DNA of 49,063 bases from Streptococcus sobrinus DSM 20742 = ATCC 33478 (GTDB lineage Bacteria > Bacillota > Bacilli > Lactobacillales > Streptococcaceae), in NCBI RefSeq assembly GCF_000686605.1, contig NZ_JMLC01000015.1, forward strand, positions 1 through 49,063, given 5' to 3'. The position numbers and the translations under genes were made by a program. Below the pieces are notes generated by a model, which saw only the letters and a program-made list of their open reading frames with translations, made no database searches and was not told where the DNA came from. This document shows positions 1 to 8,245 of this stretch, in pieces. The stretch's first letter is position 1. Each line of letters opens with the position of its first letter.

Positions 1-241
1 CCTCAATTTCCTTTTTCAACTTTGGTGTCAAACGAGACTTCCGACCTTTTTGCTTAGCCCTGTGGTCGTACTGTTCCTGTGCTAAGGCTGCGGAATAACC
101 ATTTTGGCATCGTCTTAACTCTCTTGAAATAGTAGACTTATGGACGCCAAGTTTATTTGCAATTTGGCAAGGTTTCAAACCTAATTCTAAGTAGGTTTCT
201 ATCTTTATTCGGTCGGTTATGGTAAGATGGGAGTAGCTCAT
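1..241 (-). CDS. IS30-family transposase, N-terminal part (runs off window)
   Basis: The reverse strand from 241 reads MSYSHLTITDRIKIETYLEL, followed by a helix-turn-helix with the stretches KPCQIANKLGVHKSTISREL and RRCQNGYSAALAQEQYDHRA. This is the typical N-terminal DNA-binding region of IS30 transposases, which recognise the terminal inverted repeats and carry out cut-and-paste or copy-out transposition. The catalytic DDE domain is not in the window, so I cannot say whether the gene is intact. It is transcribed away from mreD. The start ATG is at 239-241. Confidence 0.85.
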   Translation of the reverse strand, partial: MSYSHLTITDRIKIETYLELGLKPCQIANKLGVHKSTISRELRRCQNGYSAALAQEQYDHRAKQKGRKSRLTPKLKKEIE

Positions 242-335
242 AGTTTTTCCTCGGGTTCTGTTTGTGTGGTTACTTACAGTTTACACCAATGAAACGCTAT
301 GAGTTTTTTTGTTGCACTATATTTTACAATTTATC
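1..335 (-). mobile_element. IS30-family insertion sequence, 5' end only
   Basis: The minus strand carries the start of an IS30-type transposase, and the bases between its start codon and about 335 look like the terminal part of the element (a GTTGCACTATATTTTACAA stretch near 310-328 resembles streptococcal IS30 termini as I remember them). The rest of the element lies outside the window. The exact outer end and the target duplication cannot be fixed from one end, so the boundary is inference. Confidence 0.6.
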
Positions 336-825
336 AAATAAATTATTTATCACTCTTATGGGCTTCGTTGTTCTATTGATTGATGGTCAGTTATCAGATC
401 TGATAACGACATTAGCGGGACGAACAGTATTATTACAAGTTCATCTGCTCTTGATTTTTTCCTTTCTCCTACTAAGGTTTTTAGACACAGACTTTTTTAC
501 CTATCTCTTGGCCTTAGTCTTAGGCTTAATCTATGATAGCTACTATCTTAATTTTATTGGGGTTGCCTTCTTTATGCTGCCTATCTTCGTCTACCTACTT
601 AAACGGGGGAGAAGTTTTTTTATAACGCCAACAAGAAGTGCTCTGGGCTTTTTCCTCCTTATCTTTGTTTATGAAGTTGGTGCTTACGGTTTAGCATATT
701 TATTCCATTTAACGACCTATAACCCACTTTCCTTTGTTACTTATCAGTTGGTCATCACTTTAGTTTTTAATACACTTTTATTTATATTTTTGGATAAAAT
801 AGTACATAAAATTGGTTCAAAATAA
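289..825 (+). CDS. mreD: Rod shape-determining membrane protein MreD, 5' end probably altered by IS
   Basis: The product is a small hydrophobic protein with about five membrane helices, including the MreD-like stretches FVVLLIDGQLS and LALVLGLIYDSYYLNFIG. MreD works with MreC in peripheral cell-wall synthesis in ovoid streptococci, and the gene sits upstream of pcsB as in other streptococci. The reading frame is open from 262 (TTG), but residues before NKLFITLMG (about 337) do not look like an MreD N-terminus and appear to be encoded by the adjacent IS30 end. No Shine-Dalgarno sequence stands before ATG 289 or ATG 358. I list ATG 289 as the first in-frame ATG; the native start was probably near 335 and has been lost or replaced. 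Confidence 0.6.
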   Translation: MKRYEFFCCTIFYNLSNKLFITLMGFVVLLIDGQLSDLITTLAGRTVLLQVHLLLIFSFLLLRFLDTDFFTYLLALVLGLIYDSYYLNFIGVAFFMLPIFVYLLKRGRSFFITPTRSALGFFLLIFVYEVGAYGLAYLFHLTTYNPLSFVTYQLVITLVFNTLLFIFLDKIVHKIGSK

Positions 826-834
826 TCACATAAC

Positions 835-878
835 TGTAATATATACGTAACACTAGAAGATTTAATTTCTGATATAAT
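835..878 (+). promoter_or_regulatory. pcsB promoter with WalR/VicR-like box
   Basis: TGTAAT (835-840), five bases, CGTAAC (846-851) fits the WalR/VicR direct-repeat pattern TGTWAH-N5-TGTWAH with one mismatch in the second half. A TATAAT at 873-878 is a good -10. Control of pcsB/gbpB by WalR/VicR is established in streptococci; the site here is inference from pattern and place. Confidence 0.5.
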
Positions 879-915
879 ATAAAAGTCTTATCAATATGGG
901 AGTAGTTTAATTATC

Positions 916-2241
916 ATGAAAAAACGTATTTTATCAACAGTATTGCTTAGTGGTGTTGCTCTTACAACAACAGCTGGAACTATAAAAGCTGATGATTATG
1001 ATGCAGCAATTGCGAATCAAGATTCTGTAATCAGTAACTTGTCAGCTCAGTCACAAGCAGCTCAAGCGCAATCAGCAGTTATCCAGAATCAATCAGCTGT
1101 ACTTGCAGGACAAAATGCAGAACTAGAAGCTCAAAATAATGAACTTCAGGCGCAGTCTAATACACTTGCAGGTGAAATTCAGGAATTGTCAGCTAAGATT
1201 GTTGCTCGTAACGCATCAATTCAAGCACAAGCTCAAAATGCACAAAAGAACAATACAGCTACTAGCTACATCAATACGATTTTGAATTCAAAATCAATTT
1301 CAGATGCTATTAGCCGTATCGTTGCTGTTCATGAAGTTGTTTCTGCAAGTCAAAGTCAATTGGCTCAACAGCAAGCTGATCAGGCTGCTCTTGAAACAAA
1401 ACAAGCAGAAAATCAAGCGGCTATGAATCAAGTTGCTGCTAACCAAGCCTCTATTCAAGCTAACCAATCAGCTCTTGCTCAACAACAAGCAGCTGTTGAA
1501 TCTGCTCAACAAGCTATCACAGCTGAAATTGCTACAGCACAGGCTAACAAACAAGCGCTTGTTTCTGCTAAGTCTACTGCCGAAGCACAAGCTGCAAGTG
1601 CGGCGGCTTCCGCTTCAGCTGCAAGTTCAGAATCGGAAGCTGTAGCTGCATCTCAAGCTACTGCTCAATCAGAAGCTGCTACACAAGATCAGCAACAACA
1701 AGCAGACAATCAATCTGCTTCGGCTGAAACATCAGCTTCAGAGGCTGCGAGTGATGCACCAACTACTGAATCTTCAGAAGCTCCTGCACAAGATCAAAAT
1801 CAGGATCAACAACAGCAAGATCAATCTGCTACTCAACAAGCACCAGCTGCCGATGATTCTGCTAACCAAGATTCACAATCTACTACTACTTCAGCAGCGG
1901 CTGCACCAGTTGATGGTACAAACACTTATCCAGCTGGACAATGTACTTGGGGTGTTAAATCATTAGCATCTTGGGTTGGTAACTACTGGGGTAATGCAAA
2001 TCAATGGGGTTCTAGTGCAGTAGCTGCTGGTCATACAACTGGTTCAACTCCGCAAGTTGGTTCTGTTGTTGTTTGGCCAAATGATGGTGGTGGCTATGGT
2101 CACGTTGCCTATGTAACGTCAGTAAATGGTTCTACTGTTACTGTTAATGAAGCTAACTATGCTGGTAACCAATCAATTGGTGACTATCGTGGAAGCTTTG
2201 ATATTAATTCTTCAGGTGAACACTACTTCATCTATCAATAA
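916..2241 (+). CDS. pcsB: Secreted peptidoglycan hydrolase PcsB / glucan-binding protein B
   Basis: This 441-residue secreted protein has a signal peptide (about 1-26, ending TIKADD), an N-terminal coiled coil rich in A, Q, N and E (about 30-225), a low-complexity A/S/Q/D linker (about 225-335), and a C-terminal CHAP amidase/endopeptidase domain. Candidate catalytic residues are Cys343 (in QCTWGVKS) and His396 (in YGHVAYV). PcsB splits septal peptidoglycan when activated by FtsEX; the mutans-group protein is also called GbpB because it binds glucan. The place between mreD and prs is the conserved streptococcal one. The start ATG follows the run GGGAGTAG. A terminator follows the stop. Confidence 0.93.
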   Translation: MKKRILSTVLLSGVALTTTAGTIKADDYDAAIANQDSVISNLSAQSQAAQAQSAVIQNQSAVLAGQNAELEAQNNELQAQSNTLAGEIQELSAKIVARNASIQAQAQNAQKNNTATSYINTILNSKSISDAISRIVAVHEVVSASQSQLAQQQADQAALETKQAENQAAMNQVAANQASIQANQSALAQQQAAVESAQQAITAEIATAQANKQALVSAKSTAEAQAASAAASASAASSESEAVAASQATAQSEAATQDQQQQADNQSASAETSASEAASDAPTTESSEAPAQDQNQDQQQQDQSATQQAPAADDSANQDSQSTTTSAAAAPVDGTNTYPAGQCTWGVKSLASWVGNYWGNANQWGSSAVAAGHTTGSTPQVGSVVVWPNDGGGYGHVAYVTSVNGSTVTVNEANYAGNQSIGDYRGSFDINSSGEHYFIYQ

Positions 2242-2257
2242 TGAAATAATTCTATTG

Positions 2258-2285
2258 GGGAGGTCCTTAGGGTCCTCTCTTTTTC
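2258..2285 (+). terminator. Rho-independent terminator after pcsB
   Basis: GAGGTCC (2260-2266) pairs with GGTCCTC (2271-2277), with one mismatch, and is followed by a T-rich run (CTCTTTTTC). Confidence 0.75.
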
Positions 2286-2357
2286 TTTTCTATTTTGCAT
2301 TGAAAATGGGAATGAAAAACGTTAAAATAATAGAGGATAAAATCTTTGGAGGAAGTC

Positions 2358-3326
2358 ATGTCGTTTAATAATTTGAAGCTTTTTGCCCTCTCTTCTAATC
2401 AAGAGTTAGCTGAAAAAGTGGCAGATTCTATCGGAATCCCTTTGGGAAAGTCTACCATTCGGCAATTCTCTGATGGTGAGATTCAAGTCAATATTGAAGA
2501 GTCTATTCGCGGTCATCATGTCTTTATTCTTCAATCAACGAGTTCACCAGTCAACAACAACCTGATGGAAATTTTGATTATGGTGGATGCTCTTAAACGG
2601 GCGAGTGCTGAGACGGTTAGCGTGGTTATGCCTTACTATGGCTACGCACGGCAGGACCGCAAGGCACGTTCTCGTGAACCAATCACTTCTAAGTTGGTTG
2701 CTAATATGCTTGAAGTAGCTGGCGTTGACCGCCTTCTGACGGTCGATTTACATGCAGCTCAGATTCAGGGCTTCTTTGATATTCCTGTTGATCATTTGAT
2801 GGGGGCTCCTCTGATTGCCGATTACTTTATTCGCCATGGCTTTGTCGGTAAGGATGTCGTTGTTGTCAGTCCGGACCATGGAGGAGTAACGCGGGCCCGT
2901 AAGTTGGCTCAATGTCTCAAGACACCAATTGCCATTATTGACAAACGTCGCAGTGTTGATAAGATGAATACCAGTGAAGTTATGAATATCATTGGGAATG
3001 TTAAGGGAAAGACCTGTATCATAATTGATGACATGATTGATACAGCTGGGACCATTTGTCATGCGGCAGATGCCTTGGCAGAAGCAGGGGCAACAGAGGT
3101 TTATGCCTCTTGTACTCACCCAGTTCTTTCAGGGCCTGCGCTTGATAATATTGACAAGTCAGCCATCAAGAAGTTAGTCGTTTTGGATACGATTTATCTA
3201 CCAGAAGAACGCCTCATTGATAAAATTGAACAGATTTCAATTGCTGATTTGATAGGTGAAGCTATCATTCGTATTCACGAAAAACGTCCACTTTCTCCAC
3301 TTTTTGAATTTGAAGTTACTAAATAA
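2358..3326 (+). CDS. prs: Ribose-phosphate pyrophosphokinase
   Basis: The enzyme makes PRPP from ribose 5-phosphate and ATP, the entry substrate for the purine genes further along this window. The 322-residue protein shows class I PRPP synthetase features: [19 protein letters not shown] at the start, a flexible loop [17 protein letters not shown], the PRPP-binding stretch [14 protein letters not shown] and the phosphate loop [17 protein letters not shown] 2358 is preferred over TTG 2346 because it has GGAGG (2348-2352) at normal distance, whereas the TTG overlaps that site. A terminator follows, so it is probably monocistronic. Confidence 0.95.
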   Translation: MSFNNLKLFALSSNQELAEKVADSIGIPLGKSTIRQFSDGEIQVNIEESIRGHHVFILQSTSSPVNNNLMEILIMVDALKRASAETVSVVMPYYGYARQDRKARSREPITSKLVANMLEVAGVDRLLTVDLHAAQIQGFFDIPVDHLMGAPLIADYFIRHGFVGKDVVVVSPDHGGVTRARKLAQCLKTPIAIIDKRRSVDKMNTSEVMNIIGNVKGKTCIIIDDMIDTAGTICHAADALAEAGATEVYASCTHPVLSGPALDNIDKSAIKKLVVLDTIYLPEERLIDKIEQISIADLIGEAIIRIHEKRPLSPLFEFEVTK

Positions 3327-3330
3327 TTGA

Positions 3331-3353
3331 AGCCCGTAAAATTCGGGCTTTTT
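3331..3353 (+). terminator. Terminator after prs
   Basis: AGCCCG, a loop TAAAATT, then CGGGCT followed by a T-run. Confidence 0.9.
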
Positions 3354-3430
3354 CTTTGTCCTTTAGACTTGGCTGGAATTTTTTAAGATTTCCTGTATAA
3401 TAAAGATAATATTTTATAAGGGGTGTTCCT

Positions 3431-4606
3431 ATGGATTTAACAAAGCGCTTCAACAAGAATTTAGAAAAAATCGAAATTTCCCTAATTCGTCAATTTGACC
3501 AGTCTATCTCATCGGTACCTGGGATTTTGAAAATGACTTTAGGGGAACCGGATTTTAAAACACCAGATCATGTTAAGGAGGCTGCTAAGGCCGCCATTGA
3601 TGCGAATCAGAGCCATTACACAGGAATGGCTGGGCTACTGGAATTACGACAAGCAGCTTCGGACTTTGTCAAAGAAAAGTACAATTTGACCTATGCTCCT
3701 GAGTCAGAGATTCTCGTAACAATTGGGGCGACTGAAGCTCTGTCAGCAACCATGGCGACAATTTTAGAACCTGGCGACAAGGTCCTCCTGCCTGCACCTG
3801 CCTACCCTGGTTATGAACCTATCGTTAATCTTTTAGGGGCGGAAATTGTCGAGATTGACACAACAGCTAATGATTTTGTTTTGACGCCAGAGCAATTGGA
3901 AGCGGCAATTTTAGAACAGGGACCAGAGCTCAAAGCGGTTTTGCTCAACTATCCAAGCAATCCTACCGGTGTGACCTATTCTCGCCAACAGATTAAAGAC
4001 CTAGTAGCTGTTCTGAAAAAATATGAGATTTTTGTGGTCTGCGACGAGGTTTATTCTGAGCTAACCTACACTGAGGAAGGCCATGTTTCTCTGGCAGAAT
4101 ATCTCCGGGACCAAACCATTGTGGTCAACGGTCTTTCTAAATCTCATGCTATGACAGGTTGGCGGATTGGCTTTATCTTCGCTCCTGAGAAAATGACCGC
4201 TCAGCTGATTAAGAGTCACCAATATCTAGTGACTGCAGCGACGACTAATGCCCAATTTGCTGGTATTGAGGCCTTGACAGTTGGTAAGGATGATGCTCTA
4301 CCGATGAAGGCTGAATATATCAAGCGTCGGGATTATATTATTGATAAAATGAATGAGATGAATTTCAAAATCGTCAAACCGACTGGAGCCTTTTATATTT
4401 TTGCTAAAATACCTGTAAAAGAAGGTCAAGATTCCTTCCAATTTTTGAAGGATTTTGCTAAACAAAAGGCTGTGGCTATGATTCCAGGGGTAGCCTTTGG
4501 TAAGTATGGCGAAGGCTACTTACGGATTTCTTATGCAGCCAGTATGGAGACTATCCAGGAAGCTATGAAGCGATTGAAGGAATTTATGGAGCAGTATGCA
4601 GACTAA
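3431..4606 (+). CDS. araT: PLP-dependent aminotransferase (aromatic amino acid type)
   Basis: The 391-residue fold-type I aminotransferase has the Schiff-base lysine at residue 237 ([16 protein letters not shown]), the Asn/Asp/Tyr set in NYPSNPTGV and [10 protein letters not shown], and the C-terminal arginine in GYLRISYA. In streptococci the gene at this place between prs and recO is annotated as an aromatic amino acid aminotransferase, which swaps the amino group between aromatic amino acids and 2-oxoglutarate; substrate range cannot be read from sequence. A TATAAT (3396-3401) and the SD sequence AAGGGGTG lie upstream. Its 3' end overlaps recO by 11 bases, suggesting translational coupling. 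Confidence 0.85.
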   Translation: MDLTKRFNKNLEKIEISLIRQFDQSISSVPGILKMTLGEPDFKTPDHVKEAAKAAIDANQSHYTGMAGLLELRQAASDFVKEKYNLTYAPESEILVTIGATEALSATMATILEPGDKVLLPAPAYPGYEPIVNLLGAEIVEIDTTANDFVLTPEQLEAAILEQGPELKAVLLNYPSNPTGVTYSRQQIKDLVAVLKKYEIFVVCDEVYSELTYTEEGHVSLAEYLRDQTIVVNGLSKSHAMTGWRIGFIFAPEKMTAQLIKSHQYLVTAATTNAQFAGIEALTVGKDDALPMKAEYIKRRDYIIDKMNEMNFKIVKPTGAFYIFAKIPVKEGQDSFQFLKDFAKQKAVAMIPGVAFGKYGEGYLRISYAASMETIQEAMKRLKEFMEQYAD

Positions 4607-5351
4607 GGAATCACGTGGTCTGGTCCTCTTTAACCGCAACTATCGTGAGGATGATAAGCTGGTTAAGATCTTTACAGAGACAGCAGGCAAACGAATGTTT
4701 TTCGTGAAACATATCAGCCACTCTAAGTTGGCATCAGTCATCCAGCCCTTGACCCTTGCGGATTTTTTCATGAAAATCAATGATTCTGGGCTTTCTTATA
4801 TTGATGATGTTAAGGAGGTCCAGACCTTCAAGACCATCAATGCGGATATTTTTCGCTTATCCTATGCCTCTTATATCGTTGCTCTGGCGGACGCTGCTAT
4901 TGAAGATGGTCGTCATGACGCTCCCCTTTTTGCCTTCTTGGTTAAAACTTTAGAATTGATGGAGCAGGGGTTGGATTATGAGATTTTGACCAATATTTTT
5001 GAAATTCAAATTTTGGACCGCTTTGGGATTCAATTGAATTTTCATGACTGTGCTCTTTGTCACTGCGCTGGTCTTCCTTTTGATTTTTCTTACAAGTATT
5101 CGGGACTTCTCTGTCCACAACACTATGAAAAAGATAGCTATCGCAGTCATTTGGATCCCAATGTTCCTTATCTTCTAGATCGTTTTCAATCGATTTCTTT
5201 TGAGGATTTACAGACGATTTCAGTCAAACCTGAGATGAAGCAGAGGTTGCGGAGATTTATTGATGGTATTTATGATAATTATCTCGGCCTACATTTGAGG
5301 TCCAAAAAATTTATTGATGACTTGTCTAAATGGGGAGATATTATGAAATAG
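4596..5351 (+). CDS. recO: DNA repair protein RecO
   Basis: RecO loads RecA onto SSB-coated single-stranded DNA with RecR, in gap repair and during recombination of incoming DNA. The 251-residue protein has the N-terminal OB fold ([20 protein letters not shown]) and the zinc-binding cysteines of Gram-positive RecO (CALCHC and, about 20 residues on, CPQHY). Length is usual for the family. It starts inside the aminotransferase gene and is followed by a hairpin and 228 bases without a gene. Confidence 0.95.
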   Translation: MQTKESRGLVLFNRNYREDDKLVKIFTETAGKRMFFVKHISHSKLASVIQPLTLADFFMKINDSGLSYIDDVKEVQTFKTINADIFRLSYASYIVALADAAIEDGRHDAPLFAFLVKTLELMEQGLDYEILTNIFEIQILDRFGIQLNFHDCALCHCAGLPFDFSYKYSGLLCPQHYEKDSYRSHLDPNVPYLLDRFQSISFEDLQTISVKPEMKQRLRRFIDGIYDNYLGLHLRSKKFIDDLSKWGDIMK

Positions 5352-5357
5352 GAAGGG

Positions 5358-5390
5358 GACCCAGGGCCACTACTAGGCCTAGGTCTTTTT
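5358..5390 (+). terminator. Terminator-like hairpin after recO
   Basis: GACC-AGGGCC and GGCC-TAGGTC can pair imperfectly around an ACTACTA loop, followed directly by TTTTTG. The remaining bases to 5579 hold only a TATAAT (5540-5545) that probably serves plsX. Confidence 0.6.
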
Positions 5391-5579
5391 GTTTGGCTTT
5401 ATAAACTTGATGACCTTCACGAAGTAGTTTTGGGATACCTTGCATAGCGAGATTGGCTTGGAAAATTTAACCTTGGTTTATCGGTTTGACTGTTAGGTAC
5501 TTGTCACTAACTGGGGATGAAAAGCGAGTTGAATTATGCTATAATACTGACACTAAAGAGACGAAAAAGGGGATTGATA

Positions 5580-6578
5580 ATGAAGACAATTGCTATGGAT
5601 GCTATGGGCGGAGACAACGCCCCCCAGGCTATTGTAGAAGGGGTTAACCAAGCCCTTGCAGAATTTAGCGACATCAAAATCAAGCTTTATGGTCATGAAG
5701 AAAAAATCAAGCAATATTTGAAAGCTAACGAGCGTGTTTCTATTGTCCATACTGATGTAAAAATCAATTCAGATGATGAACCTGTCAAGTCCATTCGTAA
5801 AAAGAAAGAGGCTTCTATGGTCTTAGGGGCTCAGGCTGTTAAGGATGGTAAAGCCGATGCTGTTATCTCTGCTGGCAATACGGGGGCCCTTTTAGCGGCT
5901 GGTCTATTTGTGGTCGGCCGCATTAAGGGAATTGATCGACCAGCCCTCCTATCGACCCTGCCAACCATTGATGGGAGGAATTTTGTCATGTTGGATTTGG
6001 GGGCCAATGCTGAAAATACAGCTCATCACCTGCATCAGTACGCTATTCTTGGTTCCTTTTATTCAGAAGCTGTCCAAGGAGTTGCTAAACCTCGGGTTGG
6101 TCTTTTAAATAATGGAACCGAAAGCAGCAAAGGTGATCCTTTGCGCAAGGAAGTGTACGAGCTCCTATCGCAGGAACCCGCCGTCAATTTTATCGGTAAT
6201 ATTGAAGCGCGTGAACTTCTTAATGGAGTAGCTGATGTTGTCGTCACCGATGGCTTTACTGGTAATGCTGTCTTGAAGACCATTGAAGGTACAGGACTTT
6301 CTATTTTTTCTGCTTTGAAGTCTGCAATTAAGGACGGTGGAACAAAGGCAAAATTGGGAGCCTTCTTTCTCAAGGATTCTCTTTATGGCCTACGCGATCT
6401 TATGGATTATTCATCAGCTGGGGGTGCTGTCCTGATTGGCCTGCAGGCTCCTGTTGTGAAGTGTCATGGTTCTAGTGATGCTAAATCTGTTTATTATACC
6501 ATCAAGCAAGTTCGTACTATGTTAGAAAATCAAGTTGTGGACAAGATTGTGGATGAATTTTCTAAGAAAAATCATTGA
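5580..6578 (+). CDS. plsX: Phosphate acyltransferase PlsX
   Basis: PlsX turns acyl-ACP plus phosphate into acyl-phosphate, the donor for PlsY in membrane phospholipid synthesis; it acts at the membrane surface. The 332-residue protein begins [20 protein letters not shown], the family hallmark, and has [39 protein letters not shown] and [15 protein letters not shown] choose ATG 5580 with AAAAGGGGATTG upstream over an in-frame start at 5517, which would add 21 residues with no family counterpart. The acyl carrier protein gene follows after 102 bases, giving the usual plsX-acpP pair. Confidence 0.95.
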   Translation: MKTIAMDAMGGDNAPQAIVEGVNQALAEFSDIKIKLYGHEEKIKQYLKANERVSIVHTDVKINSDDEPVKSIRKKKEASMVLGAQAVKDGKADAVISAGNTGALLAAGLFVVGRIKGIDRPALLSTLPTIDGRNFVMLDLGANAENTAHHLHQYAILGSFYSEAVQGVAKPRVGLLNNGTESSKGDPLRKEVYELLSQEPAVNFIGNIEARELLNGVADVVVTDGFTGNAVLKTIEGTGLSIFSALKSAIKDGGTKAKLGAFFLKDSLYGLRDLMDYSSAGGAVLIGLQAPVVKCHGSSDAKSVYYTIKQVRTMLENQVVDKIVDEFSKKNH

Positions 6579-6680
6579 TAAGAAAGGAGAAGGATAGAAG
6601 TCTTGTAAAAGAAAATTGAATATAACTCCTATAATACCCCTTACTAAAATAGTTTATGAATCTTCTCGAAAGGAGAGCAA

Positions 6681-6926
6681 ATGACCAGAAGTGAAATTTT
6701 TGATAAGATTAGTCAGATGATTAAGGAACAAATGCATCATGAGGATATGGAGGTGACGGAAGAGACCTCTTTAAAAGATGAACTTGGTGTTGATTCTATT
6801 GATTTAATGGAATTTGTCGTCAATCTTGAAGATGAGTTTTCTATTGAGATTCCTGATGATGATATTGAGACTATCGAGCAATTGGGGGATATGTTGGACT
6901 ATCTGGAAGGTCGTCTGGTTAAATAA
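6681..6926 (+). CDS. acpP: Acyl carrier protein
   Basis: The 81-residue acidic protein has the 4'-phosphopantetheine attachment serine (Ser39) in GVDSIDLMEF. It carries acyl chains as thioesters, and here probably supplies PlsX and the phospholipid pathway; streptococci usually keep a second ACP in the fab cluster. It has a strong SD sequence (AAAGGAG) and ends in a good terminator, which closes the housekeeping block before the bacteriocin locus. Confidence 0.93.
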   Translation: MTRSEIFDKISQMIKEQMHHEDMEVTEETSLKDELGVDSIDLMEFVVNLEDEFSIEIPDDDIETIEQLGDMLDYLEGRLVK

Positions 6927-6935
6927 GATAAGTTA

Positions 6936-6968
6936 AGCTCTTAACCCGAGTAGGGTGAGAGCTTTTTA
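6936..6968 (+). terminator. Terminator after acpP
   Basis: AGCTCT plus CCC pair with GGG plus AGAGCT, followed by TTTTT. Between here and 7098 I see no gene. Confidence 0.85.
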
Positions 6969-7098
6969 ATTATTTAGAAGTAGCTAATCGCAAATTGTTG
7001 ATAGTAGGCTCGTGACGATTGGTTCTAGGCTAGGTCGAAGATTTAGTTTAGAGTAGAGGGTTTGAGAGCGATAGAAAAGGAGCTGTTATTAAAGATGC

Positions 7099-7157
7099 GA
7101 CATTAATGTCAGGTGACACTAATGTCTCTAGTTTTTTTAGATAGCTTTTTCTATAAT
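7099..7157 (+). promoter_or_regulatory. ComR-type promoter 1: tandem boxes and -10
   Basis: GACATTAATGTC (7099-7110) is a perfect 12-base palindrome of the GACAT-N2-ATGTC type bound by ComR with its peptide. A second, imperfect copy GACACTAATGTC lies at 7115-7126. A T-tract (7131-7138) and TATAAT (7152-7157) follow. The second box starts 37 bases before the -10, as in promoter 2. No clear -35 is present, as expected for an activator-dependent promoter. It should drive the first bacteriocin operon (7230-9776). Confidence 0.85.
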
Positions 7158-7164
7158 AAGACCA

Positions 7165-7190
7165 TAGCGATAGAGGAAACGCTATCGCTA
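7165..7190 (+). promoter_or_regulatory. 5'-terminal stem-loop of bacteriocin operon 1 mRNA
   Basis: TAGCGATAG (7165-7173) pairs perfectly with CTATCGCTA (7182-7190) around an 8-base purine-rich loop. It begins eight bases after the -10, about where transcription should start. A matching structure with a compensated base pair stands at the same place in promoter 2. Confidence 0.65.
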
Positions 7191-7229
7191 CTAATTTCGA
7201 AATTAAATTATAACTGAAAGGGGATAAGC

Positions 7230-7409
7230 ATGCTTAAGAAAAAGAAAGGTTCAGAAGCGCTGGTAGGCCAAGAACTTGCTAAAGTTTAAGGAGATAATTT
7301 TTTGGAGACTTAGGTTGGTAGAGGCTTCTAGGCCCCCAATATCCTAAGTGCTTTCGGAAAATTTAATAAGGTCTTTGATTTTATTGCTGCCAGGGTAATG
7401 ATTATTTAG
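7230..7409 (+). pseudogene. Broken double-glycine bacteriocin precursor
   Basis: A good SD (GAAAGGGG) precedes ATG 7230. The frame reads MLKKKKGSEALVGQELAKV and then TAA-GGA-GAT-AAT, where the intact paralogue at 10018 has KVQGGN: CAA has become TAA and the second Gly codon GGT has become GAT. Beyond it the same frame continues with further stops (TAG twice) and residues APNILSAFGKFNKVFDFIAA, which look like an amphipathic bacteriocin core. Seen in sequence: leader homology plus three internal stops. The inferred state is a decayed first gene of the operon; only a 19-residue peptide can be made. Confidence 0.7.
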
Positions 7410-7502
7410 GAAACTCTTATCAAAAGGAAACTTTTGTAAGGCAGTCCTTAATCTATAGGTTTAGGACTAAAGTAAAACTGAAAAAGGAAAAAGGTGAAAA
7501 TT

Positions 7503-7628
7503 ATGAATTATGTTGAATTGACAACTGACGAATTGGCAGCTATTGAAGGAGGAAACATCCTTCATTCTATCGGAAATGCTTTCAGCAGTGCTTATCATGG
7601 TCTTGTTGATGGCTGGAACAACCACTAA
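7503..7628 (+). CDS. Small double-glycine bacteriocin-like peptide A
   Basis: The 41-residue precursor has a leader (MNYVELTTDELAAIEGG) ending in a double glycine at residues 16-17, the cleavage site of C39-peptidase exporters. The predicted mature part is 24 residues, begins NILHSIGNAF and ends LVDGWNNH; it has no cysteine. Leader hydrophobic positions (L, L, I before GG) fit the class II bacteriocin and pheromone leader pattern. The SD sequence AAAGGTG precedes ATG. It lies first of three intact peptides in one transcript from promoter 1. The likely role is an unmodified bacteriocin or one part of a multi-peptide bacteriocin; activity is not shown by sequence. Confidence 0.8.
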   Translation: MNYVELTTDELAAIEGGNILHSIGNAFSSAYHGLVDGWNNH

Positions 7629-7657
7629 TTAGAAGCAATTAAGAAAGGATTAATAAC

Positions 7658-7786
7658 ATGGATACAACAGTAGAATATAGTACATTAACAGTAGAAGAAT
7701 TGTCTGAACTTATCGGTGGTAACGTTTTTTATGATGCTGCTTACCAAGTTGGTAGCTTTGCTCGTGGCGTTTGGGACGCATTCTAA
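7658..7786 (+). CDS. Small double-glycine bacteriocin-like peptide B
   Basis: The 42-residue precursor has leader residues 1-21 ending ELSELIGG and a predicted 21-residue mature peptide beginning NVFYDAAYQVGS and ending RGVWDAF. There is no cysteine. The stretch GGN-x-x-YDA is shared with peptide C, 55 bases downstream, so the two look like related members of a set and may act together. The SD sequence AAAGGA precedes ATG. The family is not one I can name. Confidence 0.8.
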   Translation: MDTTVEYSTLTVEELSELIGGNVFYDAAYQVGSFARGVWDAF

Positions 7787-7840
7787 TTAAATTAATTTTA
7801 TAAAATTAAATTATCAAATCATTTTATTGGAGGAAAAATC

Positions 7841-7984
7841 ATGGAAACTAAGACTTTTGAAAAATATGAAACAGTAAATGTTGAAGAACTTGCAGAACTT
7901 GTTGGTGGTAACACTGCATATGATGCTGGTAAAGTAGTAGGAAAAGTTGGCCAGATCGCTGCTGTAATTGCTGCATTTTTCTAA
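7841..7984 (+). CDS. Small double-glycine bacteriocin-like peptide C
   Basis: The 47-residue precursor has leader 1-23 ending EELAELVGG and a mature part of 24 residues beginning NTAYDAGKVVGKV and ending in a hydrophobic AAVIAAFF. GxxxG-like spacing (AGKVVGKVG) may promote helix pairing, as in two-peptide bacteriocins. It has a strong SD sequence (TTGGAGGAAAA). Its stop overlaps the start of the next gene (TAATG), so the downstream membrane protein is translationally coupled to it and is the best candidate for its immunity protein. Confidence 0.82.
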   Translation: METKTFEKYETVNVEELAELVGGNTAYDAGKVVGKVGQIAAVIAAFF

Positions 7985-8139
7985 TGAGAAGGCTAGCTAT
8001 AATCGTTGCCTTCCTAGTAGTTGTTAGTGTTTTGCTAGTAAAGTTACTATGGGGACAAGCAATAAACCCAGCGAAAATCGTTGTATTGGTTTTTGCTGGT
8101 ATAGGGTTAGGTAAACAGGTCTTCAAGCCTCAAGCTTAA
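7984..8139 (+). CDS. Small two-helix membrane protein, probable bacteriocin immunity
   Basis: The 51-residue protein is nearly all hydrophobic: helix one (about 3-22, LAIIVAFLVVVSVLLVK), a short polar turn (WGQAINPAK), helix two (about 31-44, IVVLVFAGIGLG) and a basic tail. It resembles the protein at 10340-10507 in length, helix layout and the pattern of the turn. Its ATG shares an A with the stop of peptide C. Coupling to a bacteriocin precursor and membrane topology suggest self-immunity; this is inference. Confidence 0.7.
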   Translation: MRRLAIIVAFLVVVSVLLVKLLWGQAINPAKIVVLVFAGIGLGKQVFKPQA

Positions 8140-8143
8140 TTAT

Positions 8144-8200
8144 AAGCCGATTCCGTCGGCTTTAATATCCAAGGGAGAAGACTCTCTTGGATATTAAAGC
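8144..8200 (+). terminator. Overlapping hairpins between immunity gene and ABC exporter
   Basis: AAGCCGA (8144-8150) pairs with TCGGCTT (8156-8162), a weak terminator with only a short T-run. A second, 19-base-pair hairpin follows: GCTTTAATATCCAAG plus GGAG (8159-8177) pairs with 8182-8200 around AAGA, with one G-U pair. The two share bases 8159-8162. This could set how much transcript reaches the ABC genes. Confidence 0.6.
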
Positions 8201-8245
8201 TTATTGTCAAGCTTTACCACTACTTTTAAACCCGAAAGGAAAATC

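Noticed and set aside
7443..7468. AGTCCT...AGGACT hairpin between the broken precursor and peptide A as a terminator
   Set aside because: No T-run follows and peptides A-C need read-through from promoter 1; it may be an mRNA processing or stability element but I cannot support that.
7848..8126. Minus-strand open frame opposite peptide C and the immunity gene
   Set aside because: It lies wholly antisense to two genes with good SD sequences and leader homology, has no SD sequence itself and reads as low-complexity Q/H-rich protein.
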